A stretch of DNA of 64,000 nucleotides from HGM13862 sp031553915 (GCA_031553915.1 JAVBKT010000009.1:1-64000); one strand, 5' to 3'; counted from the stretch's first letter, positions 17,651 through 26,047 are shown. The notes: generated by a model from the letters alone, not told the origin. Translations and numbers: made by a program.

Positions 17651-18925
17651 ATGAAAAAAATAACTGCTCTAGGGCTTAGTATATTGCTGTTTGCCGGTAT
17701 ACTGGCAGGGTGTGCCAGCACACCGACAGACGACCCTGCACCGCCTGTAACCCCTCCGGCTGATAATCAGCCGGCAGACATTGATTCCCGGGTGCTGATT
17801 GTTTATTATTCGCTTTCGGGTAATACTGAAAACGTCGCCAAGATGATAGAGACAAAAACCGGCGCTGACCTTTATCTGCTGGAACCGGAAACCCCCTACC
17901 CCAGCTCTACCGAGGCTACTGGCACAGAAATGCAAGCGGAGCGGGATAATAACTCCATCCGTGAACTAACGGGCACTTTACCGGATCTGTCTGATTATGA
18001 TTATATTCTCATTGGCGGGCCGGTATGGTCCGGGCTGCCGTCTAATCCCGTACAGAAATATTTAAGCCTTAATGATTTTACCGGCAAGCAGGTATCCGGG
18101 TTCTGGACAGCATACGGCGACCCTGCCAATTATGCGGATGAATTCGCGGCGCTGGTTACTAACGGCTCTGTTCTGGAAGGACTCAGCTTAGTCAGTGCCG
18201 ATGTTTCGGACAGCGCCGTGCTTAATGCCAAAATAGATGCCTGGCTGGAATCATTAGGTCTTCCTCAAGCATCCGGCTCTGCCGCAGCCGCTGATATTAC
18301 TGTCCGCAAGTTTGACAGCACCGGCCCGCGGGCCTGGACCGCTTCCTTCCATGTCATCAGCTCCGAAAAAGGGAATATCCTCATCGATCCCGGCAAGTAT
18401 GACGATGAGCTTGCCGAGTATATCGAATCAATCGGCGGCGTGGAGGCGATTCTCATCACACACGGGCATTGGGATAAGCTGAGAGGTCTTGACGAGGCAG
18501 TTGCGGCCAATCCCGACGCCACCGTCTATGTTCATGAGCTGGATTATCCCTATTTCAGCGATCCCGTACGCAACTGCTCAATCGAGCAGGGCTTTGAAGG
18601 CATAACAGAAACCCCAGCCGAGACGCTGGTTGAGGGCACTTATCAAATCGCCGGGTACACAGTTGAGGTGATTCACACGCCCGGGCATACCGAGGGCTCC
18701 AGCCTCTTTTACTTCCCGGATGAAAATATGCTGATCGGCGGTGACACCATCATGGCTGATCTGGTAGCCGGATCTGAGCATCCGGGCGGAAATGAAGCTG
18801 ACCGGCAGGCATCTATTCAAAAATTTAAAGAGCTGGTGTTTCCTGACGACATGAAGATTTATAGCGGCCACGGCGCAGACACCACTTATGCCGAGTTGAT
18901 GCAAACAAACAGGGATTTGCAGTAA
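17651..18925 (+). CDS. flavodoxin-MBL fusion lipoprotein
   Basis: A 424-residue lipoprotein with two enzyme folds. Lipobox LAGC (Cys21); flavodoxin-like domain (about 48-205) with the FMN phosphate loop YYSLSGNTENVA and the GGPVWSGLPSN loop; metallo-beta-lactamase domain (about 215-420) with HGHWDK (His271, His273, Asp275), a His in HTPGH, an Asp in GGDT and a His in SGHG. In the usual H-x-H-x-D-H motif the last His is Lys276, so one metal site may be altered or absent. Flavodiiron proteins join the same folds in the opposite order and in the cytoplasm. Here the order is reversed and the protein is exported. AAAGGAG lies before the start, and the gene begins four bases after the OB-fold gene. 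Confidence 0.88.
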   Translation: MKKITALGLSILLFAGILAGCASTPTDDPAPPVTPPADNQPADIDSRVLIVYYSLSGNTENVAKMIETKTGADLYLLEPETPYPSSTEATGTEMQAERDNNSIRELTGTLPDLSDYDYILIGGPVWSGLPSNPVQKYLSLNDFTGKQVSGFWTAYGDPANYADEFAALVTNGSVLEGLSLVSADVSDSAVLNAKIDAWLESLGLPQASGSAAAADITVRKFDSTGPRAWTASFHVISSEKGNILIDPGKYDDELAEYIESIGGVEAILITHGHWDKLRGLDEAVAANPDATVYVHELDYPYFSDPVRNCSIEQGFEGITETPAETLVEGTYQIAGYTVEVIHTPGHTEGSSLFYFPDENMLIGGDTIMADLVAGSEHPGGNEADRQASIQKFKELVFPDDMKIYSGHGADTTYAELMQTNRDLQ

Positions 18926-18974
18926 AAAGGCAAGTCTCACCAAAATATTAGCTCTGCTGACAAAAATCACAAAA

Positions 18975-19017
18975 TGTAACTACGGTTACATAAAATTTTA
19001 TCTCCTTTTGATAAACT
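18975..19017 (+). promoter_or_regulatory. Crp/Fnr-type operator 3 and promoter
   Basis: Operator TGTAAC-TACG-GTTACA (18975-18990), 21 bases, -10-like TAAACT (19012-19017). A perfect 13-base inverted repeat links ATCTCCTTTTGAT (19000-19012) to ATCAAAAGGAGAT (19029-19041). The AGGAGAT there looks like a ribosome binding site, yet no start codon follows it. The ATPase has its own site at about 19083-19090. Confidence 0.75.
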
Positions 19018-19095
19018 GTAAATAACAGATCAAAAGGAGATTTTTATTCGCGCGGGACATAAACCCCGTACTATTATCAGGAAAGGAGAGAGGCT

Positions 19096-21789
19096 ATGAC
19101 AAATTGGTATGAACCCGAACTCTCATCCGTGCTAACGGAACTGAACACTGACGCTAAAGAGGGGCTTTCTGAAAAAAGTATCCCTGCCCGGCAGGCTGAG
19201 AGCGGAAAAAATGAATTCATTTCCGTCAAAAAAACCAGTCTGCCTAAACGAATACTCTATCAGCTGCAGGATGTCTCTATTATTGTCCTGCTGATTGCAG
19301 CCGCCTTGTCCTTTGCCCTGGCTCTGTACCAGAACAGCGGACTGATCGAGCCAATTGTCATTTTGGCCATCGTCATTCTCAATGTAGTTTTGGCCATCAC
19401 GCAGGAGGGGCGGGCGGAAAAGGCTTTGGAAGCCTTGGCCGATCTCAATGCGCCCACCTGCACTGTTATCCGGGACGGCGTACACGCAACCATTGATACC
19501 GCAGAACTCGTGCCGGGAGATATTATTGTGCTGGAAACCGGCTCTATTGTCCCGGCTGATGCCAGAATCCTCGAAGCCACCGGGCTCTTTTCCGATGAAT
19601 CCTCTTTAACCGGGGAAAGCGAGCCGGCAGAAAAGGATGTGTCCGCCCTTTTATCCGGCCAAATCAGCTTAGGCGATCAAGATAATATGGTGTTTTCCGG
19701 CTGCGCTATTACGGCCGGTCATGGCTTGGCAGTAGTCACCGCTATTGGCATGAATACGCAAATGGGGCAAATTGCCAGCCATCTGCATACAGAGACGCGG
19801 GTGAAAACCCCGCTGCAAATGCGCCTGGACCGCCTGGGCCGGATGATAAGCTGGATCGCAATTGCTGCTGCTTTTGTACTGCTGGCAGTGGGCCTGCGCG
19901 GCGGTACTGATTTCCCCACCATGATTATGATTGCTATCTCCATGGCAGTGGCGGCTGTGCCGGAAACGCTATCCCTCATTGTAACCCTGTCCTTGACCAA
20001 TGGCGTACAGAAAATGGTCGGCAAAAACGCTTTAATCCGCAAGCTGCCGGCAGTTGAAACCTTGGGCAGCATCTCTGTTATTTGCTCGGATAAGACCGGA
20101 ACCCTGACCCAAAACCGTATGACTATCCAACAGCTGTGGCTAACCGGCGAGGCGCTTTTTTCCAGCAACTGCGATTTCACTAGGCCGCAAATACGCTTCC
20201 TGATGATGCTGGCAATGGCCAGCAATGCCACTGCCGAGCCTGATGCGCAGGGTGTTACGCAATTTCGCGGCGACGCTACAGAGGTGGCCATCATGCGGCT
20301 GCTTGATGAAAAAGGCTATAACAAATCTACCGCTGAGCAACAGTTCCCCAAGATAGGGGAAGTCCCCTTCTCTTCGGAACGGAAGCTTATGACGGTGGCA
20401 CTTAAATCCAAGGACGGCGGATATACTATCCTTACTAAAGGCGCGCTGGACCGGATGCCCCTGCGGCAGATGACCGCAGAAGAAGAGGCTGAATTCCAAA
20501 GCGCGCATGATTCCTTTGCTGAAGGAGCCCTGAGAGTCATTGCCTTGGGCTATAAACATCTCGACGAGCTGCCGGATCTCGCCCACTTGGAAGAAGAGGA
20601 AAAAGATTTGACCTTGATGGGGCTGATTGGCCTGATTGACCCGCCGCGGCCGGAAGCGAAAGAGGCCATTCAAAAGGCTAAGATGGCAGGTGTCCGCACC
20701 GTAATGATTACCGGAGACCATGCTGTAACCGCGGAGGCCATTGCCAAAGAGCTAGGGATTCTGACCGAGGGGCAGCGGGTGCTAACTGGCGCGCAGCTGG
20801 CGGAAATGCATGAGCAAGAGCTATACGACACTATCCAAAACTACTCGGTATATGCCCGTGTTTCTCCGGAGGATAAGATCCGCATTGTCAAGGCCTGGCA
20901 GGCCAATGGCGACGTGGTAGCCATGACCGGCGACGGCGTCAATGACGCGCCAGCATTGAGAGCGGCGGATGTCGGCATTGCCATGGGTAAGGCCGGAACA
21001 GAGGTCGCCAAAAACGCCTCTGACATGATACTGACAGACGACAACTTTGCCACCATCGTAGAGGCAGTCAGCGAGGGCCGCAATGTCTATGAAAACATCA
21101 AGAAAACTATTTACTTTTTGCTGGTGTGCAATCTCAGTGAAATTGTCATTATGCTCTTTTCTCAGATTGCCGGTTGGGGCATCTTTTTAACACCCATTAT
21201 GCTGCTGCTGATTAACCTGCTGGGCGACGGTATTCCCGGCTTCCAGCTATCGCGGGGGGTTTCTGATGAGAATATTATGGATCGCAAACCCATCCAGCGC
21301 GATCAAAGCTTTTTCAGCGAAGACCTGTTGATTCCGATCATCAGACAGACTATAGCCTGCTCAGCGGTATCTCTGGCTGCTTTCTTCTTTGGCGCTTTCA
21401 TTGCGGTATCAGCCGCTGTTGCGCCCAATGTGGCCATTGGTCAAACCATGGCCTTCCTCACTGTCGGCTTTACTTCTATTCTGCATATTTTCAATGTACG
21501 CAGCCGCAAGTCAATATTCAAGGTCTCTCTTAGCAGCAATAAGCCCCTAGTGGTCAGCGCTGTGCTTATGCTCGGCGTATTCATTGTCATGGCACTCACA
21601 CCGCCGCTCCAAAGCCTCTTCGGTTTGACCGCGCTCAGCGGTATACATTGGCTGATTGTCATCGGCTTTTCTATCATCCCCACCCTCGTCCGCGAAATGG
21701 GTGTGCGGATTGACAATAATCCCTATGTGCTGGCAAAACGGCGCCGGAAACACGAACTGTTGCACCGCACAGCAGCTGAGGAGCAGTAA
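19096..21789 (+). CDS. P2-type cation-transporting ATPase
   Basis: An 897-residue P-type ATPase. N-terminal cation-ATPase domain; actuator domain with LTGES (about 170); M4 motif AAVPETLSL (about 287) in place of the common PEGLP; phosphorylation site CSDKTGTLT (Asp332); nucleotide-binding domain; hinge TGDGVNDAP (about 615); C-terminal membrane bundle with NLLGDGIPG in M6. The PExLS and N...DG residues resemble bacterial calcium ATPases of the LMCA type, so Ca2+ (or Mn2+) export is the best guess, not proven. The start is fixed by GGAAAGGAGAG. It heads the operator-3 unit. Confidence 0.92.
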   Translation: MTNWYEPELSSVLTELNTDAKEGLSEKSIPARQAESGKNEFISVKKTSLPKRILYQLQDVSIIVLLIAAALSFALALYQNSGLIEPIVILAIVILNVVLAITQEGRAEKALEALADLNAPTCTVIRDGVHATIDTAELVPGDIIVLETGSIVPADARILEATGLFSDESSLTGESEPAEKDVSALLSGQISLGDQDNMVFSGCAITAGHGLAVVTAIGMNTQMGQIASHLHTETRVKTPLQMRLDRLGRMISWIAIAAAFVLLAVGLRGGTDFPTMIMIAISMAVAAVPETLSLIVTLSLTNGVQKMVGKNALIRKLPAVETLGSISVICSDKTGTLTQNRMTIQQLWLTGEALFSSNCDFTRPQIRFLMMLAMASNATAEPDAQGVTQFRGDATEVAIMRLLDEKGYNKSTAEQQFPKIGEVPFSSERKLMTVALKSKDGGYTILTKGALDRMPLRQMTAEEEAEFQSAHDSFAEGALRVIALGYKHLDELPDLAHLEEEEKDLTLMGLIGLIDPPRPEAKEAIQKAKMAGVRTVMITGDHAVTAEAIAKELGILTEGQRVLTGAQLAEMHEQELYDTIQNYSVYARVSPEDKIRIVKAWQANGDVVAMTGDGVNDAPALRAADVGIAMGKAGTEVAKNASDMILTDDNFATIVEAVSEGRNVYENIKKTIYFLLVCNLSEIVIMLFSQIAGWGIFLTPIMLLLINLLGDGIPGFQLSRGVSDENIMDRKPIQRDQSFFSEDLLIPIIRQTIACSAVSLAAFFFGAFIAVSAAVAPNVAIGQTMAFLTVGFTSILHIFNVRSRKSIFKVSLSSNKPLVVSAVLMLGVFIVMALTPPLQSLFGLTALSGIHWLIVIGFSIIPTLVREMGVRIDNNPYVLAKRRRKHELLHRTAAEEQ

Positions 21790-21829
21790 TGTGCCACGTT
21801 TTTATCTGGATCAGAATTGGAGAATTGAT

Positions 21830-22159
21830 ATGAACCAACAAATACCACCAGCTATCAGCGCCGCGGATTTATATGGCGTTTTTCAAACAAATATAGCAGA
21901 AGCAAAACAACTATATATCGGACAAAATCTTGTGGTCAGCGGTATTATTGCCTACATCGGGCCGGATATGTACGGTCTTCCCTCGATTGAGCTATCTGAT
22001 AGCTCAACAAAACGTTCCCAGACCCTATTTGTGTTTCGTTCCGGCTTTCCCAAAGATATAGTGCTGGAACGGGGAATGCTAATCACCATATCCGGAGAAT
22101 GTATAGATGTAATGCCTGACGGCATGGTTGTGATCAAAAAGTGTGAAATTGAAAAATAA
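21830..22159 (+). CDS. cytosolic OB-fold (tRNA_anti-like) protein
   Basis: A 109-residue protein with no signal peptide. The sequence LYIGQNLVVSGIIAYIGPDMYGLPSIELSDSS closely parallels the OB domain of the lipoprotein at 17134 (GxPSIELSD). It ends in the typical MVVIKKCEIEK strand. ATG 21830 is supported by GGAG eight bases upstream; the reading frame extends further upstream but overlaps the ATPase gene. Role unknown. Confidence 0.78.
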   Translation: MNQQIPPAISAADLYGVFQTNIAEAKQLYIGQNLVVSGIIAYIGPDMYGLPSIELSDSSTKRSQTLFVFRSGFPKDIVLERGMLITISGECIDVMPDGMVVIKKCEIEK

Positions 22160-22175
22160 AAGGAGCTGACAATAA

Positions 22176-23135
22176 ATGAAATACACGGGATTTGGGCTGG
22201 GCTGCATGCAAATGCGCAAGGCGTACCTTGATGAAAATAAGGCCGTTATTCATGCGGCGATTGATCAAGGCGTTACCTTTTTAGATACCGGCGATTTTTA
22301 TAGCCGAGGAGAAAGCGAGATAGTCCTGGGAGAAGCCCTGCAAGGCGTAGAGCGTGACCAGTTCTACATTTCTGTAAAATTTGGGGTTCTTACCCAACAG
22401 GGACAGGGTTCCTCTGGTCTGGACGTTCGCCTGCACAAAATTAAAGGCTATCTCAGCGAGTCTTTGAAGCGGTTGAGGCTTGACTATATTGATTTATATC
22501 AGCCGGCGAGAATGGACAGAGCGATCCCGGTTGAAGAAATCATTGGTGTGATGGCAGACCTGGTCAAGGAAGGGTATATCCGCCACATCGGCCTTTCGAT
22601 GGTTGACGCGGCTACGCTGGAAAGGGCGAATGCCATTCATCCTATTGAAACGGTTGAAATGGAGTATTCGCTCTTTAACCGTACGATTGAAGCAGATGTT
22701 CTGCCCATGGCGCGGAAGCTTGGCATCTCAGTGGCCGCGTTCGGCATACTTGCCCACGGGCTGATGAGCGGGCAATATAACAAAAACAGCCTGCGTCAGG
22801 GCAATATTCCTCCTTATCGGGGCAACTCGCTCTTTGCGGCTGACAACATTGAGCAAAACCTGGAGCTGATAGAAAGGCTGCTGGCAATTGCCGGTGAGAT
22901 GCAGATCAGCCTGCCGCAGCTGGCTCTGGCCTGGGCCGCGTCCAAGGGCGATGATATCATTCCCATTATTGGCGCGAGCAAAGTTAAAAATTTTCAAGAT
23001 TCAGCCAAAGCCATGACAATTTCTCTCAGCCCGGAGGAAAGGGAGAGGATAGAGGCAGCTATTTTGCCGGAGGAGATTGCGGGCGAGAGCATGAGCAATT
23101 TGCAGTTTGAAAATGGCAGAGTAGTGCTTTTTTAA
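22176..23135 (+). CDS. aldo/keto reductase
   Basis: A 319-residue (alpha/beta)8 barrel NADPH-dependent aldo/keto reductase. Catalytic Asp and Tyr occur in FLDTGDFYSRGESE and the Lys in ISVKFG. The position of the usual active-site His is within DLYQPARMD, so the classical His is replaced, as in a known subgroup with Q-P-A-R. The C-terminal IPIIGASK motif binds the adenosine phosphate end of NADPH. AAAGGAG precedes ATG 22176. It likely reduces aldehydes or quinone-like carbonyls; the substrate is unknown. It is third in the operator-3 unit. Confidence 0.9.
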   Translation: MKYTGFGLGCMQMRKAYLDENKAVIHAAIDQGVTFLDTGDFYSRGESEIVLGEALQGVERDQFYISVKFGVLTQQGQGSSGLDVRLHKIKGYLSESLKRLRLDYIDLYQPARMDRAIPVEEIIGVMADLVKEGYIRHIGLSMVDAATLERANAIHPIETVEMEYSLFNRTIEADVLPMARKLGISVAAFGILAHGLMSGQYNKNSLRQGNIPPYRGNSLFAADNIEQNLELIERLLAIAGEMQISLPQLALAWAASKGDDIIPIIGASKVKNFQDSAKAMTISLSPEERERIEAAILPEEIAGESMSNLQFENGRVVLF

Positions 23136-23166
23136 TAAACCAATCTTTGCGAAAGAGCGATATAAG

Positions 23167-23943
23167 ATGAAAAAAATAATTATGACTGTTTTAACGATAG
23201 CAGCGCTTTTAAGCTTTTCCGCTTGCAGTGTTCCCGCAGACACAACCGCTGCGGCAAAACCGCCGGAATCTCCTCAAACAGAGCAGGATGCTACTGCGGA
23301 TGATGCTGCAATCGAGCCGTCTGTATGAACCTTTTCCACTACCAAGGGCTTTTCCAGCGAGGTTCATGTGCTCAGCTCGGATAAGGGAAACATCCTCATT
23401 GACCCCGGCTTTTACAGCGATGATCTTGCCGCATATGTAGAGGAGATCGGCGGGCTTGATGCTATCCTCATCACCCATGGACACTGGGATAATATCCACG
23501 CCCTGGATGCGGCAGTAGCGGCGAACCCGGATGCCGAGGTCTATATTCACAGGCTGGATTATGACTTTCTGCGCGACCCGGTTTTGAATGCTTCTTTGCC
23601 CAACGGGTTTTCCCTGGCGGTTGAAACACAACCGTTAACCTTTGACGAAGAAGGATTTTACGATATCGGCGGCTATCATTTTGAGCTGATACACATGCCC
23701 GGGCATACCTGCGGCTGCTGTTGTTTCTATTTTGAAGAGGAAAACATTCTTTTCCGCGGCGACATGTTTATGATTCCTTTTGTCGGCTCTGCCGACCACC
23801 CTACCGGCAGCGAGATTGACCGGGCCGCTTCCATCGAGAAATTCAAAAATTTTGGCTTTCCTGACGATTTGAAAATTTATCCCGGGCATCGCGGCAACAC
23901 CACCTATGGCGAAATGTTGAAAACAAACGTTGATTTGCAATAA
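23167..23943 (+). pseudogene. MBL-fold lipoprotein interrupted by in-frame TGA
   Basis: This would be a 258-residue lipoprotein: signal peptide with FSAC (Cys20), Pro/Ala/Glu linker, then an MBL domain (about 57-255) very similar to the second half of the 17651 protein (SSDKGNILIDPG, THGHWDN with His104, HMPGHTCG, GDMFM, PGHRG). Codon 54 is TGA (23326-23328), between linker and domain, with no other lesion in the remaining 204 codons. A TGG to TGA change is the simplest reading (SV-stop-TF). Internal re-initiation would give a domain without export signal. The H-x-H-x-D-H last ligand is Asn. A 7-base inverted repeat, TGAACCT/AGGTTCA, begins at the TGA. Confidence 0.75.
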
Positions 23944-23967
23944 ACTTGCAGCTTGTTAAAAATAGAC

Positions 23968-24010
23968 TGTAACCATGATTACATAAATGAGTGCTAACCC
24001 ATGCTAAACT
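23968..24010 (+). promoter_or_regulatory. Crp/Fnr-type operator 4 and promoter
   Basis: Operator TGTAAC-CATG-ATTACA (23968-23983), 21 bases, -10-like TAAACT (24005-24010). One base of the palindrome differs. Unlike operators 1-3, no inverted repeat to the Shine-Dalgarno site is visible. Confidence 0.7.
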
Positions 24011-24041
24011 GAAAATAACAACAACTAAAGGAGCGATTGAT

Positions 24042-24449
24042 ATGATTGATTATATTGACATTATAAAACAAAACCCCAACGGCGTGCTGGCTACACAAAG
24101 CAATAGCAGTCTGGACACCAGGGTAGTGCACAGCCTCTTTGCTGAGGATAATAAAGTGTATTTCTGCACCAAAGGCGAAAAGTCGATGTACGCGCAGCTT
24201 ATGGCCAACCCGGATGCGTCGTTCTGCTGCTACCCGCCCAATTATTCGCCGGTATTGACCTTAAACGGCAAAGTGTCCTTCGTGGACGATATGGCGTTCA
24301 AGACCCGTGTGATGGAGGAGAGCGGAATAGTCAAGGACAACTACCAGACTGCAGATAATCCGGCATTCAAGCTCTTCTATCTGGAAGTGGAGGAAGTCAA
24401 GCTTCACACTCCCGGAGTGAGTACAACCAGGGAGGCGATAATATGTTAG
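24042..24449 (+). CDS. pyridoxamine 5'-phosphate oxidase-like flavoprotein
   Basis: A 135-residue split-barrel protein. NPNGVLATQSNSSLDTRVVHSLFAEDNKVYFCT and the following KSMYAQLMANPDASFCCY match the small PNPOx-like FMN-binding family, often reductases of unknown or xenobiotic substrates. It is much shorter than true PdxH, so vitamin B6 synthesis is not implied. ATG 24042 is supported by AAAGGAG (24027-24033). Its end overlaps the next gene by seven bases, so the two are coupled. Confidence 0.85.
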   Translation: MIDYIDIIKQNPNGVLATQSNSSLDTRVVHSLFAEDNKVYFCTKGEKSMYAQLMANPDASFCCYPPNYSPVLTLNGKVSFVDDMAFKTRVMEESGIVKDNYQTADNPAFKLFYLEVEEVKLHTPGVSTTREAIIC

Positions 24450-25051
24450 ACAGGCCGATGAATAACTCCGCAGAGGATATTGCGGATAAGTTCAGTGTCA
24501 AAGAGCTGATCGAATTTGAGCGGTTTTGCCGCGACAATGCGCTGTGGGATGAGATGAAAAAGTGCTACTCCCCTGATGCCACCGTTAACATCTCCTGGTA
24601 TCAAGGCAGCGGCTATGGGTTTGTGGTTGCTTCCAGCCAGATAAATCTCGTTGCCCCGCATAAAATATACAACACTCTGACATGGCTAAATGGCGATAAG
24701 GCCTTTGCCCTGACAATGGCCACTGTGGAAATCCGCCAGACTTTAGACGGCGCAGCTGTCTCGATTTGTACTGACGCCAAGCTGGTTTATCGCTTGGTCA
24801 AAAGAGAGGGTGTTTGGCATATCATCGCCTTCACCAGCATTTATGAGAAGGATGCCATTGTGCCGGTTTATCCGAATAGGAATATCCATATTGATGCCGG
24901 CGAGCTCTCCGCCTACCGGAGCAGCTATGCCGGTATGTGCTATATGAATCACCTCGCGGGGCGGCCGACTAATGAAAACCTGCCCGGTGTTGATTGGCCG
25001 GAGCTGGTGGAGGAGCTTTATGAAGAAGCGGGCAAATGGCTGGAAGGGTGA
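24443..25051 (+). CDS. SnoaL-like / NTF2-fold protein
   Basis: A 202-residue protein. Residues 10-140 show the SnoaL-like cone fold: FSVKELIEFERFCRDNALWDEMKKCYSPDATVNISWYQGSG, with a later KLVYRLVKREGVWHIIAF strand pair. The remaining 60 residues form a helical extension. Such domains bind or transform small hydrophobic molecules (polyketide cyclases, dehydratases) or serve as binding proteins. The start overlaps the PNPOx gene, and GGGAGG lies just upstream. It is the last gene of the island. Confidence 0.8.
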   Translation: MLDRPMNNSAEDIADKFSVKELIEFERFCRDNALWDEMKKCYSPDATVNISWYQGSGYGFVVASSQINLVAPHKIYNTLTWLNGDKAFALTMATVEIRQTLDGAAVSICTDAKLVYRLVKREGVWHIIAFTSIYEKDAIVPVYPNRNIHIDAGELSAYRSSYAGMCYMNHLAGRPTNENLPGVDWPELVEELYEEAGKWLEG

Positions 25052-25133
25052 GCGTGGTGTAAGCAAGCTAAGAGTGACAGCAAAACTTACCACAAATTAT
25101 AGCCAATAGCCAACAAATCTATCTGCATACAAA

Positions 25134-25166
25134 AACCCCTCCCAACGATAAAGATTGAGAGGGGTT
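25134..25166 (-). terminator. endolysin-side terminator
   Basis: AACCCCTC (25134-25141) pairs with GAGGGGTT (25159-25166). Read on the minus strand the stem is followed by TTTTTG, so it ends the endolysin transcript. Confidence 0.75.
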
Positions 25167-25206
25167 AAATAGGGCTGCCGTGAGCAAACCCGGGCAATTT
25201 TGATAG

Positions 25207-25929
25207 CTATTTTTTCATATCAAGAATACCCGCGGCCAGTTTATCATACAAAGCAGCGGCGAATTTGTAGCCGTCCAAGTATTTCATGGTATTATCATCC
25301 AGCCCAGGGGCAGCCTGCACCATTTCTCTGCTGGTGGTAATAATTAGGGCCTGATATAGCTTGTCATAAAGCGCAGTGGGCCAGAGGTGCTTATCCAGAT
25401 AGGCCATGGTGTTGTCATCAAAGCCGGTCGTCTCTTGCACATATTGGCGGTGGTTGTTTTCTTCTTCTTTGTATTCAGGTATGCAGTACCCCTTAATCCA
25501 GGAATTGTTCAAGGCTCTGGTGCGGCGGTAAACGCCGTCGCCATTGGGATTATTGCCGTCCTGGCTGGTATTGCCTTCAATAGCTGTCACTGTTTTGCCG
25601 TCGCAGCTCTCCACAATGCCCACATGAGAATTAGTGCCATAAAGAATAATATCTCCGGGAGCAGGAATATAAGCGCCTTTTGCTTGGTAGCGGCCTTTTG
25701 CTTGGTAGTAACTCTGATAATCAGGCACCCAGGCGGTGCGGGGAATGATGCCGGAGCAATTATTGCTGCCAAGGATGCCGGCCCCATCCGCGCACCAGGA
25801 TATGAAATAAGCGCACCACGGCTGATAGTTGCCGCCAAAAGCTGCGCCGTATTTATTATTATTGTTTGCTCCTTCTTTGTAGCCAACCTCAGCGGCGGCT
25901 AGGCGGAGCATGTTTGTTCTGTCGGACAT
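25207..25929 (-). CDS. phage-type CHAP-domain endolysin
   Basis: A 240-residue peptidoglycan hydrolase. The N-terminal CHAP-like domain (about 5-150) has the catalytic Cys in YQPWCAYFISWCAD and His in GTNSHVGIVES. Two C-terminal repeats of about 40 residues follow (GFDDNTMAYLDKHLWPTALYDKL and GLDDNTMKYLDGYKFAAALYDKL), likely cell-wall-binding. There is no signal peptide, as expected when export relies on a holin, and a holin-like gene lies just upstream. GAGGTG precedes the start. No other phage structural genes are seen, so this is a lysis-pair remnant or a domesticated device. Confidence 0.87.
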   Translation of the reverse strand: MSDRTNMLRLAAAEVGYKEGANNNNKYGAAFGGNYQPWCAYFISWCADGAGILGSNNCSGIIPRTAWVPDYQSYYQAKGRYQAKGAYIPAPGDIILYGTNSHVGIVESCDGKTVTAIEGNTSQDGNNPNGDGVYRRTRALNNSWIKGYCIPEYKEEENNHRQYVQETTGFDDNTMAYLDKHLWPTALYDKLYQALIITTSREMVQAAPGLDDNTMKYLDGYKFAAALYDKLAAGILDMKK

Positions 25930-26047
25930 GGATTCACCTCGTTGATTATTCGTAAAATATTGATTTTATTTGTTTACTCGGTTAGACTTTACTAATCTGA
26001 GCGAAAGGGAGAGAGCTACGGCTGTCTCCCTTTTCTTTTGCTTGCCT

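Noticed and set aside
23326..23366. Selenocysteine insertion at the in-frame TGA
   Set aside because: The hairpin is weak inside, the paralogue has no Cys at this position, and the site is in a linker rather than an active site. Nonsense mutation is simpler.
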